19,041 nt of DNA, from contig NZ_JASLCN010000019.1 in assembly GCF_030151805.1 (NCBI RefSeq), positions 1 to 19,041 of the forward strand, read 5' to 3'. Origin of the DNA: Fluviicola sp. Lineage in GTDB: Bacteria; Bacteroidota; Bacteroidia; Flavobacteriales_D; Crocinitomicaceae. The notes beneath the pieces were generated by a model, which made no database searches, was not told where the DNA came from, and worked only from the letters and a program-made list of their open reading frames with translations. Below are positions 15,121 through 19,041 of the stretch, in pieces; within the stretch, counting starts at the first letter, position 1, and each line of letters starts with the position of its first letter. The translations under genes and the position numbers were made by a program.

Positions 15121-16173
15121 TTACGCTTCCGGATTCGAATTAAAATGATTCCACCCCTGAGCTCTCAAAGGAACCAGTGAATCATTCGTATCAACCAGAT
15201 AAACTCCCTCGCTTACATCTGTCATATAACCAATCACTGTCATGTGCGGATTTCCTTTGATTTTATCATAATCGTTCTGAGAAATCGTAAATAACAACTC
15301 ATAATCTTCACCGCCGTTCAAAACGCAGGTTGCAGGATCCAGGTTGAAATCAATTGCAGTAGTGGAAGTCAACGAATCAATCGGAAGCTTGGCATTATAA
15401 ACCATCACTCCTTTGTTGCTTGCTTTACACAAATGCATTACTTCGGAAGCCAAACCATCCGAAACATCAATCATCGAAGTAGGAACAACTTCCAATTCTT
15501 TTAAATACTGAATAATATCCAATCTTGCTTCCGGCTTCAATTGCCGTTCAATGATATAATCTTTTCCATCCAAATCGGGTTGAATATCCGGATTCGCTTC
15601 AAAAACACTTTTTTCGCGCTCCAAAACCTGCAAACCAACATAAGCCGCTCCCAAATCTCCGGAAACCACCAACAAATCACTCGTTTGCGCTCCCGAGCGG
15701 TAAACCACTTTGGATTTATCCACCACACCGACTGCTGTTACCGAAATAACCAACCCGGAACGGGAAGAAGTCGTGTCGCCACCAATCAAATCAACTTTGT
15801 AATGCTGACAAGCCAAACGAATTCCTTCGTACAATTCCTCCAACGCTTCCAATGGAAAACGGTTCGAAACGGCAAGAGAAACCGTAATCTGCTCCGGAGT
15901 TCCATTCATTGCTGCAATATCAGACAAGTTCACTGCCACCGATTTGTATCCCAAATGTTTGAATGGAACGTACATCAGGTTAAAGTGAATTCCTTCCACC
16001 AGCATATCTGTCGAAATCAAGGTATATTGTTCTTCATTGCGCTCAAGAACCGCCGCATCATCTCCAATTCCAAAAGCTGTTGATTCTCTCGTAATCAGAA
16101 AGTTTTTCGTCAATAAATCTATGGTACCGAATTCTCCTAAGGATTCCAGGTCTGTTCTTTTTTCTTCCGACAT
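15121..16173 (-). CDS. thiL: Thiamine-monophosphate kinase
   Basis: Cytoplasmic enzyme that phosphorylates thiamine monophosphate to thiamine diphosphate with ATP, the last step of cofactor synthesis. The 350-residue product shows the ThiL motifs in order: GDDAAV (37-42), STDMLVEGIHF (54-64), VNLSDIAAMNG (81-91), GGDTT (131-135), DVSDGL (236-241) and GGEDYELLF (287-295). The ATG at 16171-16173 is chosen: the frame extends to a TTG at 16194, but the predicted -7 element overlaps that codon. No other thiamine gene and no TPP riboswitch is seen next to it; upstream is a divergent membrane-protein gene. The product is a little longer than E. coli ThiL (about 325 residues). Confidence 0.97.
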   Translation of the reverse strand: MSEEKRTDLESLGEFGTIDLLTKNFLITRESTAFGIGDDAAVLERNEEQYTLISTDMLVEGIHFNLMYVPFKHLGYKSVAVNLSDIAAMNGTPEQITVSLAVSNRFPLEALEELYEGIRLACQHYKVDLIGGDTTSSRSGLVISVTAVGVVDKSKVVYRSGAQTSDLLVVSGDLGAAYVGLQVLEREKSVFEANPDIQPDLDGKDYIIERQLKPEARLDIIQYLKELEVVPTSMIDVSDGLASEVMHLCKASNKGVMVYNAKLPIDSLTSTTAIDFNLDPATCVLNGGEDYELLFTISQNDYDKIKGNPHMTVIGYMTDVSEGVYLVDTNDSLVPLRAQGWNHFNSNPEA

Positions 16174-16191
16174 GTATTCAAAAATATGCCA

Positions 16192-16199
16192 CAAAGATA
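16192..16199 (-). promoter_or_regulatory. Predicted -7 element of thiL
   Basis: On the minus strand TATCTTTG matches TAnnTTTG exactly and lies 18 nt upstream of the ATG. A TTG -33 element is not obvious. The implied leader is short, about 10-15 nt. Confidence 0.5.
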
Positions 16200-16292
16200 A
16201 GCAGGATGAACTTAGATCAGCTAACTTTCTATTTTCAGCTAGTTAATTCTTATCTTTCATTCAGTCAAAACCTTGAATCGGTCATTTATCTT

Positions 16293-16691
16293 ATGAAGAA
16301 AACATCTAAATGGTTATTTTGGGATTGGAGCTCCATTTTCAGAGCCAGCCTTCTCTTTATTGCTTTGTTATTGCTCCTTGCCTTCGTATTTCTTTTACCT
16401 GATCGGAACAGAGCCCAACAGGCAAAAGAATATACAGGAAATACTATCGGAACAATTCTTTCCATTGAACCGGCCGAGCAAATCAGCATGAGTGAGACCG
16501 GAAACAAAACCGTTGTTTACTCCTATTCCATCCGTTACTCATTCCACGTGAAATCCAAAACCTACGAAGTATCGGAACAGGTTCCCAACACCATCCGCAT
16601 TCAAAAATTTCTTAACCGTTTAGAGACTCAAAGCAAGGTGAAAGTGAAGTACGATGAAAGAAAACCTGAACACAGTCAAATTATTCTTTAG
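16293..16691 (+). CDS. DUF3592-like membrane protein
   Basis: A 132-residue protein with one predicted membrane helix (about 14-35, SLLFIALLLLLAFVFLLP) followed by a beta-rich extracytoplasmic part: GTILSIEP, then YSYSIRYSFHVKSKTYEVSEQV, and KVKVKYDERKPEHSQI. That pattern (a tyrosine-alternating strand, then V-x-V-x-Y-D-x-x-x-P-x-x-S) is typical of DUF3592, whose function is unknown. The frame is open back to an ATG at 16206, but that would place 29 atypical residues before MKKTSK and start inside the thiL promoter region, so 16293 is chosen. The sugar dehydrogenase gene starts 8 nt after the stop, implying an operon. Confidence 0.7.
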   Translation: MKKTSKWLFWDWSSIFRASLLFIALLLLLAFVFLLPDRNRAQQAKEYTGNTIGTILSIEPAEQISMSETGNKTVVYSYSIRYSFHVKSKTYEVSEQVPNTIRIQKFLNRLETQSKVKVKYDERKPEHSQIIL

Positions 16692-16699
16692 TTATTGAA

Positions 16700-18271
16700 A
16701 TGAAACATGACCTTTTCCTCTTTTTGATCCTGATTTCTTGTGAAAGTATTTCTCAAACATTTACGCGATCGGAGCTTTCTACTCCGGTTTCTTTGCCATG
16801 GGAAATCACTTACGGACCTGATAACATGCTTTGGATTACTGAAAGCGGCGGAACGGTTTCCAGAGTTGATCCGCAAACAGGAGCTAAAACAATTATCCAT
16901 ACGGCAACTGATTATTTCGGAGGAAGCCCCCTGGAAACTTCCGTTCTTTGTCCATCGCTTTCAATCGGGAGCGGCACATTGGGCCTGGCACTGCATCCTG
17001 ATTTCAATATTTCCGGCTCTTCTTTTATCTACTTCATGTATTCTTATAATTCAGGAACAACTGCAAATCCGGACACGCGTTACAAAATCCGGAGACTGGA
17101 ATGGAATCCGAACACAGAACAGGTTATCGCTTATCAGGACATCATTTTAGGTATTTCAAACGGATACGATCATCTGGGCGGGAGATTATTGAGTGTCAAA
17201 CAAAACAACACTCCTTATTTATTTGTCTCGGTTGGAGATCACGGTGCATCCGAAGCTAACAGCCCGCAATGCTATAATCCGCAATCCGACAACCCGAATA
17301 ATTTTGCATCCGATCCGAGTACGGATAACGGAAAAATTCACCGCTACCACATGGACGGAAGTATTCCGGCAGACAATCCGATTCCCGGAAACTCTTTTTA
17401 TACAAGAGGACATCGGAATCCGCAGGGACTTCTCTACAATTCCGACCTGGATATTCTCTACGATATTGAACACGGAGACCGTACAGATGACGAGATCAAC
17501 ATCCTGGAAAAGGGAATGAATTATGGCTGGAAGAATGTGCGCGGCTATCACAACGACAACAATTTTGCAGGAGAAGCAGCTTACATCGCCAATTATGTCC
17601 CGAATAATTTGATTCCGAACGACCATTTGGCAGAAGCTTTCTATTCTTTTTGCGCAGAACCGACTCCAACGAGCTCCAACGGAAATTCCTGGTGCACCAT
17701 TGCCCCATCCGACGGAATTTATTACAACAGCCCGGCAATTCCGGCATGGACAAACAGCATCCTTCTCGTTACGCTCAAAAACGGTGACAACACGGATATG
17801 GAAGTTTATCAACTCAAACTCACTGCACAGGGAGCAATTGCTCCGTCTACCAATCAGAACCCGAATCCCAAACGGTTTTTTGGAGAAGATCAGCAGGAAA
17901 ACGGAAGATTGAGAGACATCGCCCTTTCACCAGACGGAAAGAAAATTTACCTGATCAACAATGGTGGAGGAACTGCAAACACACATAAAATCACTGTTTA
18001 CACGTATGTCGAAGATTCCCATCCATCCGTTTATCCGGATCTCGGCTTAAAACTAAGCCCCAATCCGTCTTCCGGAATCATTCAACTTCAGCTTCCTGAA
18101 AACAAACCTTACTCTATTCAGATTTTCGATTCCAAAGGAGCAAAAATTACCGAACTAAAAAACGAAGCCGAATTTTTGAACCTGGATTTATCTTTTCTTT
18201 CTTCGGGATTATACTGGTTTCACTATCAATCAGAGGGAATGAAACGGATTCAGCGGTTTGTGAAGGATTAA
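16700..18271 (+). CDS. PQQ-dependent sugar dehydrogenase (soluble aldose type) with T9SS type A sorting tail
   Basis: Predicted exported quinoprotein oxidising aldose sugars at the cell surface or outside the cell. An N-terminal signal (1-19, ending SIS-Q) precedes a six-bladed GSDH propeller (about 24-435): LPWEITYGPDNMLWITE, LGLALHPDF, catalytic-type His158 in DHLGGRL, GKIHRYHMDGSIP, GHRNPQGL (His238), and EHGDRTDDEINILEKGMNYGW. The usual HGPxGGDE here reads HGDRTDDE. The last 72 residues (LSPNPSSG, IQIFDSKG, LSSGLYWFHY) form a type A sorting domain for type IX secretion. A lipobox-like LISC occurs at 11-14, so lipidation cannot be excluded. It follows the DUF3592 gene by 8 nt. No PQQ biosynthesis gene is in the window. 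Confidence 0.9.
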   Translation: MKHDLFLFLILISCESISQTFTRSELSTPVSLPWEITYGPDNMLWITESGGTVSRVDPQTGAKTIIHTATDYFGGSPLETSVLCPSLSIGSGTLGLALHPDFNISGSSFIYFMYSYNSGTTANPDTRYKIRRLEWNPNTEQVIAYQDIILGISNGYDHLGGRLLSVKQNNTPYLFVSVGDHGASEANSPQCYNPQSDNPNNFASDPSTDNGKIHRYHMDGSIPADNPIPGNSFYTRGHRNPQGLLYNSDLDILYDIEHGDRTDDEINILEKGMNYGWKNVRGYHNDNNFAGEAAYIANYVPNNLIPNDHLAEAFYSFCAEPTPTSSNGNSWCTIAPSDGIYYNSPAIPAWTNSILLVTLKNGDNTDMEVYQLKLTAQGAIAPSTNQNPNPKRFFGEDQQENGRLRDIALSPDGKKIYLINNGGGTANTHKITVYTYVEDSHPSVYPDLGLKLSPNPSSGIIQLQLPENKPYSIQIFDSKGAKITELKNEAEFLNLDLSFLSSGLYWFHYQSEGMKRIQRFVKD

Positions 18272-18316
18272 ACGATTCTTTTATGAATGATGATGTTCAA
18301 AATAAATGCCCTTCGC

Positions 18317-19041
18317 TTAACGAATCAAATTAACATGGCCTGTCAACTCCTGAGATGCTATTTCGCCGGTTTTAAGTACCATATGCCAGGTGTACGTTCC
18401 ATTTGGAACTGCGTTTCCGCGATAAGTGCCATTCCATGACTTTGAGCCTTCACCGGATTTCCAAACCATTTCACCCCATCTGTTATAAACAGTTAGTTCA
18501 TGCACATTTCCCAAAATGTCTGATGGCATAAACTCATCATTTATTCCGTCACCATTTGGACTAAAGGAATTCGGGACATAAACCAAATCGTTCGTATTCA
18601 GCGGAATTATTTTCCGCAACGTATCACTACAACCCATTTCATTTTGAACAATCAACGTCACTTCAGCGTTATCATAAACAGTTGGTGTAATTGCTGCATG
18701 AAATTGTTGAGAAATCAGTTCATCTTCATACATCCATTTCCAGGAAGTCACATTCCCCACAGATTCATCCGTAAGGTGAATGGTTTCTCCGACAATAAAC
18801 GGAGATGGGTTCGCTGAAAAATCTGCGTCCGGATTTTGGAAAACATGGACCCATACGCTATCCGTTTGAACGATACAACCGTTAACCGTTTCTGCCGATA
18901 GATAAACCGTATACATTCCGGAATATGGAAATGAATAATCGAAAATCGGACCTGTAATAACATTCCCGTTGCTAACATGCCAATTCAATTCCTCAAACTC
19001 CCCCAAATTTTCAACAAAGGAGTGAATTTTAAGAACGGGGC
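18317..19041 (-). CDS. C-terminal part of a PKD-repeat protein with T9SS type B sorting domain, 5'-truncated by window edge
   Basis: The last 241 or so residues of a secreted protein like the one at 2020-5736. The frame stays open to the window edge (codons before TTG 19004-19006 read on through ...KIHSFVEN), so the apparent start is not real. Two PKD-like units are visible (FDYSFPYSGMYTVYLSA and the following DADFSANPSPFIVGE unit with WKWMYEDE), then the type B sorting domain: YVPNSFSPNGDGINDEF, VYNRWGEMVW, SWNGTYRG and PNGTYTWHM. It would be exported by the type IX system. It converges on the sugar dehydrogenase gene with 45 nt between stops and no visible terminator. Confidence 0.93.
   Translation of the reverse strand, partial: PVLKIHSFVENLGEFEELNWHVSNGNVITGPIFDYSFPYSGMYTVYLSAETVNGCIVQTDSVWVHVFQNPDADFSANPSPFIVGETIHLTDESVGNVTSWKWMYEDELISQQFHAAITPTVYDNAEVTLIVQNEMGCSDTLRKIIPLNTNDLVYVPNSFSPNGDGINDEFMPSDILGNVHELTVYNRWGEMVWKSGEGSKSWNGTYRGNAVPNGTYTWHMVLKTGEIASQELTGHVNLIR

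Noticed and set aside
15541..16083. A 180-codon open frame on the plus strand
   Set aside because: It is entirely antisense to thiL, whose motifs are unmistakable, and its translation is rich in Asn, Gln, Arg and Cys with no domain character.
16174..16194. TTG start extending thiL by seven residues
   Set aside because: The TTG overlaps an exact TAnnTTTG element, and the ATG at 16171-16173 gives the usual ThiL N terminus.
17219..17812. A 197-codon open frame on the minus strand
   Set aside because: It lies antisense within the sugar dehydrogenase gene and its translation (Val/Ile/Arg/Cys-rich) has no family features.
18272..18316. Possible terminator between the convergent sugar dehydrogenase and PKD genes
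   Set aside because: No stem of useful length and no T run on either strand.

Overview
The window looks like a chromosome segment of a Bacteroidota bacterium, most likely Flavobacteriales; the Crocinitomicaceae/Fluviicola group is my guess from protein style only. Four things point there: two large PKD-repeat proteins ending in type IX secretion (T9SS) type B sorting domains, one enzyme with a T9SS type A sorting tail, promoters of the Bacteroidota type (TTG, about 19-22 nt, TAnnTTTG), and an almost complete lack of Shine-Dalgarno sites.

Layout. 1-1911: C-terminal half of cobalamin-dependent methionine synthase (metH), cut by the window edge. 2020-5736: a 1238-residue secreted PKD protein closed by a perfect 30-bp palindromic terminator. 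5737-6269: the longest gene-free stretch, with that terminator, a second terminator-like hairpin, a possible 32-codon ORF and a pair of mutually exclusive hairpins. 6270-8514: rnhA, then, on the minus strand, a CTP-synthase-like glutamine amidotransferase homologue that has lost its catalytic triad, a lipoprotein and a small hypothetical protein. 8731-10874: Xaa-Pro aminopeptidase and an alpha/beta hydrolase. 11040-15069: a LytTR response regulator overlapping a periplasmic-propeller LytS-type histidine kinase, then a small lipoprotein with its own promoter and a strong bidirectional terminator. 15121-16173 (minus): thiL. 16293-18271: a DUF3592-like membrane protein and a PQQ-dependent sugar dehydrogenase with a T9SS tail. 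18317-19041 (minus): the C-terminal end of a second PKD/type B protein, cut by the window edge.

How the genes fit together. Most of the window is ordinary core metabolism (metH, rnhA, pepP-like peptidase, thiL) mixed with cell-surface genes. The clearest regulatory unit is the two-component pair at 11040-14740. Upstream of it lie three roughly 21-bp-spaced repeats whose complement resembles the LytTR binding consensus, suggesting autoregulation. The most unusual protein is the 225-residue amidotransferase relative at 6743-7420, whose nucleophile, histidine and glutamate positions are all replaced and whose start codon sits directly behind a terminator hairpin. I see no tRNA, rRNA, CRISPR array, insertion sequence or phage gene.
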